64,000 nt of DNA, from the NCBI GenBank assembly GCA_020845495.1, contig JADLFM010000128.1:124001-188000 (forward strand). The letters run 5' to 3'. Below, in pieces: positions 25,948 through 34,562 of the stretch. The translations under genes and the position numbers were made by a program. The stretch comes from Chloroflexota bacterium. GTDB lineage: Bacteria > Chloroflexota > UBA6077 > JACCZL01. Position 1 is the stretch's first letter. Each line of letters begins with the position of its first letter. The notes below the pieces were generated by a model. The model made no database searches and was not told the origin of the DNA. It saw only the letters and a program-made list of their open reading frames with translations.

Positions 25948-27696
25948 CTAGCGATGGACAGCGCGGAGTTCCTTGGTAGCCCTCCAGTCGACAACGTACT
26001 GCTCGGGCAGGGTGATGCGCTCGCCGGGGCGGCTGGTGCAGTGGATTTTGACGCCGTAGTCGCGCTCCGCCCCTTCGAGCGTCACGTAGCCGAGAATGAC
26101 GTCGTCCAGTACCCGCTCGGGATCGCGGCCGAACGGATCGTAGTACCCGCCGCCGCCCGGTAGCTCCAGCGTCGCCTCGACGTCCGGCTCCAACTGAAGC
26201 AGCGCCTTGGGGTTGGGACGCTCGCCGGTGTTCAAGTAGAACTCGCCGATGGCGCCGTCTTCGCCTCCGAGATATCCCTTCGCCCGGAACTTGGTGCGGT
26301 CGCGCATGCCGGCCATCGACCACGGCCGGCCGCTGGTGGTGCGGAAGGTGGTGACCTGACCGCAGCCGCCTCGGTAACGGCCCGGACCGCCCGAGTCTGG
26401 CTTGATCTCGCGGCGCGTCAGTTCGATGGCGGTCAGGTTCTCGATGACCTCGGCCGGCACGCCGGCGACTCCGCTCGGAAATCCGACGTTGTTCAGCCCG
26501 TCCTTGGTGGGGCGGGCGCCGGTGCCGCCGCACTGGAAGATGGTCAGGTTGAAGGAGCGTGCAGCACGATCCTCCCCTCGAAACACCGTGGCCCAGAGTG
26601 AGGCCGCTCCCTCGGCCATCAGCCGGTCCGGGATGACTTTCGCCAATGCCCCGAACACCAGGTTGGGCAGGAAATGGCCGACGATGTGACGGGCAGCCAC
26701 CGGAGCCGGATACTTCGGGTTGAGCACCGTCCCCTCGGGCGCGATGACGTGGACGGGCCGGAACGAGCCCTCGTTGTGCGGCACTTCGGGACTGATCGCC
26801 GCTTTGACGGCGAAGCTCGTGTAGGCGTGGGTGTAGTTCAGGACCGAGTTGATGCCGAAGCGGCTCTGCGGCGAGGAGCCGGTGTGGTCGACGGTGAGCG
26901 AGTCACCCTGGACGATGACTTTCGCCTTCAAGACGACCGGCGCTTCAAAGCCGTCGCTCCAGAGCTCGTTCTCGTACACCCCGTCGGGGAGTTGCGCGAT
27001 GGCCTGGCGGAGCGCCTGCTCAGAGCGCTCGATGATGGCATCGGCGAGCGGATCGACGCTCTCTAGCTTGAACTCGTCCATGAATTCGAGCAGTCGCGCC
27101 CCGCCGACGTCGTTGCAGGTGGTCATGGCGTACAGGTCGCCCTCGACCTCGTCGGGCGTGCGGACGTTGCCCCGCACGATCTGGAAGAGGATCTCGTTTC
27201 GCTCGCCCCGATCGAAGAGTTTCATGATCGGGATGTAGAGCCCCTCTTCGTACACCTCACGGGCCTCGGCGGAGAGGATACGGCCCCCGATGTCGGCGAC
27301 GTGGCAGGTGTTGGCGAAGAAGGCGACCGGCCGCCCGTGCCTGAAGATCGGGGTCAGAATGGTGATGTCGTTGATCTGACCGGCCGTCATCCAGGGATCG
27401 TTGGTCAGCAGAACGTCGCCGGGCGCCAGGGTCTCGGGCGGATACGCCTTCAGAAAGTGGCGCACGCCGGTGGCCATAGCGTTGATGTGGCCAGGCGTGC
27501 CGGTCTCGGACTGAGCCATCATGTTGCCGCGGGTATCGAAGACGCCGCAGGCGAGGTCCTGGGACTCGCGGACGATGGTGCTGAAGGCCGTCCGCATCAG
27601 TGCGGCCTGCTGCTCGTTCGTGACTGAGAGCAAGCGATTCCAGAGCACCTCGAGGGTGATCGGATCGATCGTGGTGGCGGTCTGCGAGACAGTCAT
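25948..27696 (-). CDS. hyuB: Hydantoinase B / oxoprolinase subunit (HyuB family)
   Basis: The protein has 582 residues. It starts ITLEVLWNRLLSVTNEQQAALMRTAFS, the HyuB signature, with GHINAMATGVRHFL, LTNDPWMTAGQINDITILTP and a Gly-rich C-terminus GPGRYRGGCGQVT. With HyuA it would hydrolyse a cyclic amide (hydantoin, 5-oxoproline) in an ATP-dependent way or act as a related carboxylase. ATG 27696 fits family starts; the frame reaches 27792. hyuA lies upstream on the same strand but is separated by an oppositely oriented nuclease-like gene. Confidence 0.92.
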   Translation of the reverse strand: MTVSQTATTIDPITLEVLWNRLLSVTNEQQAALMRTAFSTIVRESQDLACGVFDTRGNMMAQSETGTPGHINAMATGVRHFLKAYPPETLAPGDVLLTNDPWMTAGQINDITILTPIFRHGRPVAFFANTCHVADIGGRILSAEAREVYEEGLYIPIMKLFDRGERNEILFQIVRGNVRTPDEVEGDLYAMTTCNDVGGARLLEFMDEFKLESVDPLADAIIERSEQALRQAIAQLPDGVYENELWSDGFEAPVVLKAKVIVQGDSLTVDHTGSSPQSRFGINSVLNYTHAYTSFAVKAAISPEVPHNEGSFRPVHVIAPEGTVLNPKYPAPVAARHIVGHFLPNLVFGALAKVIPDRLMAEGAASLWATVFRGEDRAARSFNLTIFQCGGTGARPTKDGLNNVGFPSGVAGVPAEVIENLTAIELTRREIKPDSGGPGRYRGGCGQVTTFRTTSGRPWSMAGMRDRTKFRAKGYLGGEDGAIGEFYLNTGERPNPKALLQLEPDVEATLELPGGGGYYDPFGRDPERVLDDVILGYVTLEGAERDYGVKIHCTSRPGERITLPEQYVVDWRATKELRAVHR

Positions 27697-27975
27697 TGGA
27701 TCAAGTCCGCTCCAAATCATGACTATGTTGCCTGCAAGTGCCCGCACGGAGCGGCCGCGTACCCAGGTGTGCTCGGTCGCACCGTCGTCCACCGCGACTC
27801 GCCACGACGAGAGCCGACCGGGGTCAGCAGCATGGACATCCTCCGGCGATTCTACCCCGTTTCACCCGCGAGGACGATTGCCTGCTCGCCTTTTCTCCTC
27901 GTCGCGCACGTTCTCGAGGCCAATCCTGACGGAATCGGGGCAAGGACAGCGTGGTACCCGCGGTCCACCATCAGG

Positions 27976-28008
27976 TTGGTTAGAGCTGGCAGATTGGTTA
28001 GAACTGCC
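27976..28008 (+). repeat. Imperfect 18-bp direct repeat
   Basis: ttggttagagctggcaga followed directly by ttggttagaactgcc, in the 368-base gap before the Rpn-like gene. No gene is seen in 27697-28064. Confidence 0.5.
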
Positions 28009-28051
28009 CGGTCGTAGTGTCGCGCCAATCCCCATGATCCTACGTTCCTGC

Positions 28052-28057
28052 TATCCT
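28052..28057 (+). promoter_or_regulatory. TATCCT -10 element seven bases before the Rpn-like GTG
   Basis: TATCCT ends 7 nt before GTG 28065; no SD is visible. This is the same arrangement as dnaX, and it suggests a leaderless transcript. Confidence 0.3.
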
Positions 28058-28064
28058 GCGTGCC

Positions 28065-28955
28065 GTGCAGCAGGGACCGGGGCCACGCCCGTTCGACGTG
28101 TCGACCAGCTATTTGATCGAGCTCAACGCGCGAGCCTGGCTCGACTGGCTCGAATTGCCCGTTGATGGCCCGGTCCGGACGATCGAGTCGGACGTCGGCA
28201 CCGTTCTCGCCGAAGTCGACAAGGTCGTGCGCGTCGATGCCCCATCGCCCTGGCTGGCACACATCGAGCTCCAAGCCAGTCGAGACACGCGCCTACCGTC
28301 TCGCCTCCTCCAGTACTACGCGCTGCTGCGCCATCGCCATGACCTGCCCGTCGAATCCACGGTCGTCCTGCTCCGCCAGTTGGCGGATGGGCCTGAGATG
28401 TCTGGCCGCTTCGAGCAGCGCGGCCTAGCGGGCGATCTGACGGTCTCATTCCACTTTCGGGTCGTGCGTCTCTGGGAGCAGCCTGTTGAAGACCTGCTCA
28501 GCGGCGGTATCAGCGTCCTGCCGCTGGCGCCGCTCGCCAGAGTCGAGCCCGACGACATGCCCGGCATCATGCAGCGCCTGCATGAGCGCTTCGACCGCGA
28601 AGCGGATTCGTCACGTGTCAAGGAGCTCCGCGCGGCGACCCAGTTCATGCTCGGCCTGCGCTATGATGAAGACCAAATCCGAGAATGGATGCACCGGATG
28701 TCTTGGATTCGTGAGTCATCACTCTATAAAGTCGCCGTCGAAGAGGGGCGCGAAGTGGGGCGTGAGGAAGGGCGCCTGACTGAGGTCCGCCGCCTTGTGC
28801 TCGACCTGGGCGCCGATAGGCTCGGCCAGCCCGAGCCGTCGGCTCGTCGTGCAATCGATGCGATCGACGATCCGGAGCGGCTCGAGCGGATGCTGCGGCG
28901 TTTGTTCACCGCAGCGACCTGGGAAGAGTTGTTCACGGCAAATGCGGAGCGCTAA
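28065..28955 (+). CDS. Rpn-like PD-(D/E)XK nuclease/transposase-type protein
   Basis: The protein has 296 residues. The N-terminal half shows a PD-(D/E)XK pattern: DKVVRVDAPSPWLAHIELQAS (with the E-x-Q core), followed by RLPSRLLQYYALLRHRHDLP, typical of the recombination-promoting nuclease/putative transposase group that occurs in many copies in Chloroflexota and cyanobacteria. The C-terminus has an EGREVGREEGR helix and a DUF4351-like tail with AIDDPERLERMLRR. It lies between hyuA and hyuB on the opposite strand, as if inserted. Starting at GTG 28065 gives the family N-terminus. Confidence 0.75.
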   Translation: MQQGPGPRPFDVSTSYLIELNARAWLDWLELPVDGPVRTIESDVGTVLAEVDKVVRVDAPSPWLAHIELQASRDTRLPSRLLQYYALLRHRHDLPVESTVVLLRQLADGPEMSGRFEQRGLAGDLTVSFHFRVVRLWEQPVEDLLSGGISVLPLAPLARVEPDDMPGIMQRLHERFDREADSSRVKELRAATQFMLGLRYDEDQIREWMHRMSWIRESSLYKVAVEEGREVGREEGRLTEVRRLVLDLGADRLGQPEPSARRAIDAIDDPERLERMLRRLFTAATWEELFTANAER

Positions 28956-29011
28956 GGGCGCCCATGCCAGTACTGCCACCCGGGCTGCCCAAAGGCATGG
29001 GACGGGGGTGG

Positions 29012-31114
29012 CTACGGTAGGTCGATGCGGAGGTTACGGAGGGCGTCGATGCTGGCTCGGCCGCGTGGGCCAATGACGACCGTCGACTCGCGCTCCTCGA
29101 CGATAGCCGGGCCGTCGAAAGTCACGCCGGGCGCCAGACGGTAGCGGTCGTAGACTGGTGTCGGACGATGCTCGCGCCATTCGGGGTGGTAGACCAGCCG
29201 CTCCCCCTTGAGCGCATCCTCGGCCTTGCCGCGCTCCGGCCCCTCCGCCTTCAGGTGGAGCGTGGGCTTTGGACCCGAGACGATCAGCCGCCAGGACATG
29301 ATCTCCAGCCCGATGTTCGGACCGGAGCGGCCGTACAACTGCTTGTAGACCCGCTCGAAGTCGGCGGCGAACGCGGTGCGCGAGTCGGGGCCAAGCGTGC
29401 CGGCCGGAATCGGCACTCGCACCTCGTAGCCCTGGCCGATGTAGCGGACGTCGGCCGAGCGCGTGTAGGTAATCTGCTCCTCGGGGACGCCGGAGTCGAG
29501 CAGGATCTGGCGCCCATTCGCCTCCATCTCGGTGAAGAGACCGTTGACCGTTGCCCAATCGAGCTCGTCGAGGCGCGCGTACAGGGTGCGCACGAAGTCG
29601 AAGGCGAGCGGCGCTACCAGGAAGCCGACTGCCGCGGTAACGCCTGCGCCGTACGGTGCGATCGCGGCCGGTGCGTGGAGGATCTCGGCGACGCGGTAAG
29701 CGTGGACCGGGCCAGCCCCGCCGAAGGCGAAGAGCGGGAACGAGCGCGGATCCTTGCCCCGCTCGATAGCATGCACGCGAGCCGCGTTCGCCATGCCCTC
29801 GTTCACGAGCTGGTGGATGCCCCAGGCTGCTTCCGGGACCGAGATCCCGAGCGGCTGGGCGATCTTCTCTTCGATGGCTCGTTCGGTGGCGGCCAGGTCG
29901 AGTTGCATCCGTCCGCCGAGGAAGAAGCGCGGGTCAAGGTAGCCAAGCACCAGGTCCGCGTCGGTGACGGTCGGCTCCGTGCCGCCGTGTCCATAGCAGA
30001 CTGGACCAGGTTCGGCGCCTGCGCTGTCTGGCCCCACCTTGAGCAGCCCCAGCGCGTCGATCCGGGCGATGCTACCCCCGCCCGCGCCGATCTCGATCAT
30101 CTCGATGACCGGCACCTTGACGGGCAGGCCGCTACCCTTCTTGAAACGATAGACTCGGTCGACCTCGAAGTCGTTGGCGGTGAGCGGCTGGCCCCTCTCG
30201 ACGACGCACAACTTGGCCGTCGTCCCGCCCATGTCGAACGACATCAGGTCGGCGGCACCGGTCAGACTGCCGTAGTAGGCCGTTGCGAGGGCGCCGGCGG
30301 CCGGCCCTGACTCGAGCAAGCGGATTGGGAAGCGAGTCGCGGTATCGACCGTGCCGATGCCACCACTCGATAACATGACGAACAAGTGCCCCTGGAAGCC
30401 GAGGATCCGCAGCCGCTCTTCAAGGTCGCGCAAATAGCGGTCGACGCGCGCCTGCACGTACACGTTCGCACAGGTCGTGCTGGTCCGCTCGTACTCGCGG
30501 ATCTCGGGGACGACGTCTGAGGAGATCGAGACCCGCAACTCGGGCACAACCCGCTCGATCAGGTCGGCAACTTGCCGCTCGTGGGTCGGGTTGGCGTAGC
30601 TGTGGAGGAAGCAGACGGCGACGGCCTCGATGCCCTTGTCGCGCAGTTCGCGCACCAGCGGCTCGATCTCGCTCAGGTCTGGCGCCTTGACCACCTGGCC
30701 GCTCGCCAGCACCCGCTCGTCCACTTCGAGACGCAGGTAGCGCGGCACGAGCGGCGTCGGCATCTCAAGGAAGATGTCGTACAGGTCGTAGCGGTGCTCG
30801 CGGCCGATCTCCACTGCGTCCTTGAAGCCCTTCGTGGTCAGGAGCGCCGTCTTCGAGCCCTTCCGCTCGATCAGGCTATTCGTGACGAGGGTGGTGCCGT
30901 GGATGACGTGCTGAACCTGCGCGGGGTCGACGCCAGCACGTTCGAGGGCGTCGCGCAGCACGCTCTCGACGGCCTCAGACGGATTGGCCGGGGTGGTCAG
31001 GGACTTGCCCACGGTGAGGGCGCCGGTCCCGGTCTCGACGAGGATCAGGTCGGTGAACGTCCCGCCGATGTCAACGCCGACGCGATAGGTAGGCCCGGCC
31101 ATCGCTTCAGACAC
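29012..31114 (-). CDS. hyuA: Hydantoinase A / oxoprolinase subunit (HyuA family)
   Basis: The protein has 700 residues. It begins YRVGVDIGGTFTDLILV (ATP-binding ASKHA-type phosphate loop), then HGTTLVTNSLIERKG, SFDMGGTTAKLCVV and a C-terminal EERESTVVIGPRG. It is the ATPase half paired with HyuB. GTG 31114 has GAGGAG twice just upstream (tgaggagcac); ATG 31102 is an alternative. hyuB follows only after a 1.3-kb stretch that contains the Rpn-like gene on the other strand. Confidence 0.92.
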   Translation of the reverse strand: MSEAMAGPTYRVGVDIGGTFTDLILVETGTGALTVGKSLTTPANPSEAVESVLRDALERAGVDPAQVQHVIHGTTLVTNSLIERKGSKTALLTTKGFKDAVEIGREHRYDLYDIFLEMPTPLVPRYLRLEVDERVLASGQVVKAPDLSEIEPLVRELRDKGIEAVAVCFLHSYANPTHERQVADLIERVVPELRVSISSDVVPEIREYERTSTTCANVYVQARVDRYLRDLEERLRILGFQGHLFVMLSSGGIGTVDTATRFPIRLLESGPAAGALATAYYGSLTGAADLMSFDMGGTTAKLCVVERGQPLTANDFEVDRVYRFKKGSGLPVKVPVIEMIEIGAGGGSIARIDALGLLKVGPDSAGAEPGPVCYGHGGTEPTVTDADLVLGYLDPRFFLGGRMQLDLAATERAIEEKIAQPLGISVPEAAWGIHQLVNEGMANAARVHAIERGKDPRSFPLFAFGGAGPVHAYRVAEILHAPAAIAPYGAGVTAAVGFLVAPLAFDFVRTLYARLDELDWATVNGLFTEMEANGRQILLDSGVPEEQITYTRSADVRYIGQGYEVRVPIPAGTLGPDSRTAFAADFERVYKQLYGRSGPNIGLEIMSWRLIVSGPKPTLHLKAEGPERGKAEDALKGERLVYHPEWREHRPTPVYDRYRLAPGVTFDGPAIVEERESTVVIGPRGRASIDALRNLRIDLP

Positions 31115-31508
31115 GTGCTCCTCACTCCTCAGACGCCAGGATAGCGTACGTCTGGATGCGGGCTGGCCCTCGAACCGGCCCGATGCCCGGGAATGCTACC
31201 CCAACGGACGCTGGCTGGGAACTGCTGGGGTCCAGGTCGACATGGCGGGCCAGTCATCTGCCGCGGAATGTCATCCCGCACGAGGCACGAGAGTGACATC
31301 GCGATGACGTGTGTTCGCGCTGTTGTCGAGCCTGTGGATTCGGCTGCCGCGGATCAGAGCGGACGCCACCCCGGAACGAGGATCAGGCGATCGTGAGCGG
31401 GGGAGCTTTGGCGCCGCCAGGTCATGAGGACACTGACGGCGCTCTCGACCGAGAGGAGCAACCTGCCCCAAGACAGCACCTGCCCCCAGGCAACGAGTAC
31501 CGCGAACG

Positions 31509-31545
31509 GGACGAGGGGCGAGCGCCGTACGCTCGCCCCTCGTCC
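31509..31545 (-). terminator. 16-bp stem-loop after the aminotransferase gene
   Basis: Arms 31509-31524 and 31530-31545 are perfectly complementary with a 5-nt loop (ccgta), just beyond the aminotransferase stop. The remaining gap 31115-31581 contains no other clear element. Confidence 0.6.
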
Positions 31546-31581
31546 GCTGTGCCTGAGAGGTGATGGCTACAGAGGTGACGG

Positions 31582-32748
31582 CTACGCGCGGGCACCCGCC
31601 TTCAGTGACTGCGCTTCCTTCGCCGCCGCTGCCAGTCGCTGCGCGCCAGCACGGATGTTCTCGCGGCTCGTGGCAAAGCTCAGCCGCACGTAGCCCTCGC
31701 CGTGCGGCCCGAACTCGGTGCCGCTCCGGACGGCGATGCCTCGTTCGAGCAGGAAGGCGGTCATCTCCTTCGCCGAGAGGTCAGCCTGATACTTGACGAA
31801 GGCGTAGAACGTGCCCTCCGGTTTCCGCCACGACAGGCCCTCCGCACCGCTCAGGATCTCGTCGAGCATCTGACGGCGGTGGGCGTACTCCTCGAGCATC
31901 CGCTCGGGCGCGTCGGTCGGGGTGGTGAGCGCGATCAGACCCGCGCGCTGGACGGCTGAGTTGACGGCCCCCACGGCCGTCCGGTGCACCATCATGCCGT
32001 TCGCGGACATCCCGTTACGGGCCGCGAGGAAGCCAAGCCGCCAGCCGGTCATGGCGAACGTCTTGGAGAACGTCTGGCAGAAGAGGATGCGATCCTCGAT
32101 CTCCGGCAGGTCGAGCACCGAGACATGCTTGCGACCGTCGAAGACCAGATGGTCGTACGCCTCGTCGGCCAGGATCAGCCAGTCCTTCTCGATGCATAGA
32201 GCAGCCAGCGCCTCTACCTCCTCACGATGGAGTACCGCTCCGGTCGGGTTGCAGGGGTTGCAGAGCACGATCATCTTGGTGTTCGGCCTGGCCGCTGCGC
32301 GGATCGCGTCCAGATCGAGGTGGAAATCGGAGGTCGAGGGCACGTAGGTCGCCTGGGCGCCGATCGAGAGGGCGACGTCGCCGTAGAGCGAGAAGTTCGG
32401 GTCGGGGATCAGGATCTCGTCGCCAGGGTTCAGGTAGGCGACCATGGCGCCGTAGATCGCCCCGCTGCCGCCCTGGGTGATCGTGATGTCGGCGGCAGTC
32501 CAGGTCTTCCCGGTCCGCGTGCTGAGTTGTTCGGCGACGACCGCCCGCAACTGGAGGTCGCCCTGGAAGGGGGCGTAATGGGTATAGCCGGCCTCGACGG
32601 CATCGTTGAGGGCTTCGACGACAAAATGGGGCGTCGGGAAGTCCGGATCACCCTGCTGCATCGGGATGACGCCCGGTCCTGGTGGGGCGGACGCCCCCGC
32701 GCGCTCCGACTGGCTCAGTCGCTGGATTACCGCCGAGGGCTGGCGCAC
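31582..32748 (-). CDS. PLP-dependent class I/II aminotransferase
   Basis: The protein has 388 residues with the aspartate-aminotransferase fold: MQQGDPDFPTP, THYAPFQGDLQLR, NPCNPTGAV, the DEAYDHLVF strand and the PLP lysine in TFSKTFAMTGWRLGF. The C-terminal Arg in GYVRLSFATS binds the substrate carboxylate. Specificity (aspartate, alanine or aromatic) cannot be read. GTG 32748 is chosen since GGAGG lies 6 nt upstream; the longer frame to 32985 runs through a repeat-bearing non-coding stretch. Confidence 0.92.
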   Translation of the reverse strand: MRQPSAVIQRLSQSERAGASAPPGPGVIPMQQGDPDFPTPHFVVEALNDAVEAGYTHYAPFQGDLQLRAVVAEQLSTRTGKTWTAADITITQGGSGAIYGAMVAYLNPGDEILIPDPNFSLYGDVALSIGAQATYVPSTSDFHLDLDAIRAAARPNTKMIVLCNPCNPTGAVLHREEVEALAALCIEKDWLILADEAYDHLVFDGRKHVSVLDLPEIEDRILFCQTFSKTFAMTGWRLGFLAARNGMSANGMMVHRTAVGAVNSAVQRAGLIALTTPTDAPERMLEEYAHRRQMLDEILSGAEGLSWRKPEGTFYAFVKYQADLSAKEMTAFLLERGIAVRSGTEFGPHGEGYVRLSFATSRENIRAGAQRLAAAAKEAQSLKAGARA

Positions 32749-32902
32749 ATTGAACCTCCGACCCGCCTGCACGTCGCACGGGTAGTGTTGACCGAATTGT
32801 GCAAGCCAGCCGGGACGGCGAGCAACCGGGCAGCCCGAGTCCATGCCGATGGTCCCCTGTCTGGGGGCGGCGCCGGAAGGTGACTGACTCCCGAGTCGGC
32901 AT

Positions 32903-32990
32903 CGCTCGACACGAGCGCGCACGGCGCGACGGAGCCTCGCTCCCACTCCACCATGCGGCCGTGTCCGCTCGACACGGGCGCGCACGGCGC
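32903..32990 (+). repeat. Pair of 25-bp direct repeats
   Basis: cgctcgacacgagcgcgcac... at 32903-32927 and a copy with one mismatch at 32966-32990. They lie in the gap 32749-33099 between the aminotransferase and tRNA-Gly genes, which has no other clear content. Confidence 0.65.
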
Positions 32991-33099
32991 AAGAACCGCC
33001 AGGTGTTTGGACGTGTCGACGCGCGGGCCAGCCTCTCCTGACATGCTGGGGCAGCGCTGCTGCCCAGGACGATCGGCCGTGTGCCAGCCGAGGAAGCGC

Positions 33100-33130
33100 A
33101 ACGGCCCGACTCTCGGCGAGCCGGGCCGTT
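33100..33130 (-). terminator. Hairpin following tRNA-Gly
   Basis: aacggcccg (33100-33108) pairs with cgggccgtt (33122-33130), 7 nt beyond the tRNA 3' end on the minus strand. The U-run is weak. Confidence 0.5.
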
Positions 33131-33136
33131 CAAGGG

Positions 33137-33207
33137 AGCGGGATAACGGACTCGAACCGTCACTAGAAGCTTGGAAGGCTTCTGTGCTGCCATTACACCA
33201 ATCCCGC
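33137..33207 (-). tRNA. tRNA-Gly (anticodon UCC)
   Basis: 71-nt cloverleaf on the minus strand. The acceptor stem GCGGGAU/AUCCCGC is perfect, the D-arm has the usual GG, the anticodon stem GAAGC/GCUUC encloses loop CUUCCAA (anticodon UCC), and the T-arm is GACGG-UUCGAGU-CCGUU. The discriminator base is U73 and CCA is not encoded. Confidence 0.95.
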
Positions 33208-33224
33208 CGGTGCGACGCCCTCCA

Positions 33225-33253
33225 ATTCTACGGCCAGACGGCTGCGCGAGCAA
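33225..33253 (-). promoter_or_regulatory. Promoter of tRNA-Gly
   Basis: On the minus strand, TTGCTC (33248-33253), 17-nt spacer, TAGAAT (33225-33230), about 18 bases before the mature 5' end. Confidence 0.6.
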
Positions 33254-33344
33254 GCCCGAGATGGGCGAGTAGCGGATACGAGCGCGGCCGTTCGACGACC
33301 GTTCTAGGCGCTCCAAAATCAGGCGGCTCTTATCTGGTCAGCGC

Positions 33345-33373
33345 TTGTCAGAACTCCCACGAAGGGGTATACT
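33345..33373 (+). promoter_or_regulatory. Sigma70-type promoter of the Rad52-like gene
   Basis: TTGTCA (33345-33350), exactly 17 nt, TATACT (33368-33373). One of the best matches in the window; about 85 nt before the GTG start. Confidence 0.75.
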
Positions 33374-33457
33374 AGACTAGAACATACGTTCGCCATCCGG
33401 GTGGACGGCGCGAGCGCGGGCCGGCGGCTGGCCGGCCGATCAGAGAGGAGTGGATCC

Positions 33458-34198
33458 GTGGCAAAGAGTGCAACCGCCGACGCGAAGCGACCAGCCGATA
33501 TCTCCGTCGAGCAGGCGACGTCAGCCCCTGAGCACGCCGACTTGTACGCTCGGCTGGCTTCCCCATTCGATACTACCTTCAAGGACATTCGGGGCGGCGT
33601 CGAGCTCGAATATATCACTGGCGAGCAGGCGGTCAGCCGGCTCAACGAGACGCTGGGCGTGGCGGGCTGGGACTTCCGGATCGTTCAGCACGGCATTCAC
33701 ACCGAGGCCGACGAGTGCTGGGTGCTGGCCGAGTTGACCGCTACCGTCGACGGGAGGACGGTCACGCGGCAGCAGTTCGGCAGCCAGAAGATCAAGCGCT
33801 CGCGTTCGAGCGGCACTCCGCTGGATATCGGATTCGACCTGAAGGGCGCTGCGACCGATGCCCTGAAGAAGTGCGCCAGCCTGATCGGCGTCGGGCTGTA
33901 CCTGTGGAAGAAGGAGCCGATCCCGGCCATCGCGCCAGTGGCGAACGGGTATGGTCAGGGGGCGAACGGCGCGAGCGCCGTGCACGACGCTTCGGCCGCT
34001 GGCGACTCCCTGACCTGCGAGGAGTGCGGCGAACCACTCACCGAGACCCGCTTCAAGGACGGTACCAACTGGGCGCCGACGCAGTTAGCGGTCTTCGGGC
34101 GGCGCAAGCACAGCCGGATTCTCTGCATGACCCATTATCGCGAGGCGAACCAGGCCAAGCGACGCGCCGAGGATGCGCTCCAACAGGTGCCTTTCTGA
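33458..34198 (+). CDS. Rad52/Rad22-like single-strand annealing protein
   Basis: The protein has 246 residues. The core (about 25-160) reads SRLNETLGVAGWDFRIVQHG, DGRTVTRQQFGSQKI and GFDLKGAATDALKKCASLIG, the pattern of Rad52-family annealing proteins. A C-terminal part has CEECGEPL and LCMTHY, a possible zinc ribbon. It likely binds single-stranded DNA for strand annealing. The start is GTG 33458 with GAGAGGAG 7 nt upstream. It has its own promoter and terminator and no phage genes nearby, so it looks like a chromosomal gene, not a prophage one. Confidence 0.82.
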   Translation: MAKSATADAKRPADISVEQATSAPEHADLYARLASPFDTTFKDIRGGVELEYITGEQAVSRLNETLGVAGWDFRIVQHGIHTEADECWVLAELTATVDGRTVTRQQFGSQKIKRSRSSGTPLDIGFDLKGAATDALKKCASLIGVGLYLWKKEPIPAIAPVANGYGQGANGASAVHDASAAGDSLTCEECGEPLTETRFKDGTNWAPTQLAVFGRRKHSRILCMTHYREANQAKRRAEDALQQVPF

Positions 34199-34245
34199 TC
34201 CGCGCGCCGTTCTCATCGGCCGACCCGCTTCAAGGCTCTCAGTGG

Positions 34246-34287
34246 CGCGACAGGCTCCCACGACTCTGGTTGTGGGAGCCTGTCGCG
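34246..34287 (+). terminator. 16-bp stem-loop after the Rad52-like gene
   Basis: Arms 34246-34261 and 34272-34287 pair perfectly with a 10-nt loop. Located 48 bases after the stop; no T-run. Confidence 0.6.
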
Positions 34288-34347
34288 TACCTGACCGGCC
34301 GGCTAGCCCAGTCGGAGCGCCGCGCTGCTCCCTGGATCGGCCAACGC

Positions 34348-34386
34348 GTATGCTACGGCGGTGTGCTACGGCGATGTGCTACGGCA
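34348..34386 (+). repeat. Three tandem 13-bp repeats
   Basis: gtatgctacggcg, gtgtgctacggcg, atgtgctacggca in succession in the non-coding stretch before the purine leader. Confidence 0.75.
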
Positions 34387-34527
34387 GGCTGTCGGATTGG
34401 GCCGGCAGGGAGCAGCGCAGCCCATCTGGTATCCCAAATCTCATGCTCTCGCCGAGGCCCGTCAGTTGGCAGATGCAACGAATTTCACGGTAGCCTGACA
34501 GAAGCTCCGAATCGTGACACCGGGGCC

Positions 34528-34556
34528 TTGACGCTGCTCGACGCCATCCGTACAGT
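34528..34556 (+). promoter_or_regulatory. Sigma70-type promoter of the purine leader RNA
   Basis: TTGACG (34528-34533), exactly 17 nt, TACAGT (34551-34556). Predicted start near 34563, right before the structured RNA. Confidence 0.65.
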
Positions 34557-34562
34557 CTGTAG

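Noticed and set aside
31582..32985. Aminotransferase start at 32985
   Set aside because: The upstream part covers the 25-bp repeats and lacks similarity; GTG 32748 has GGAGG.
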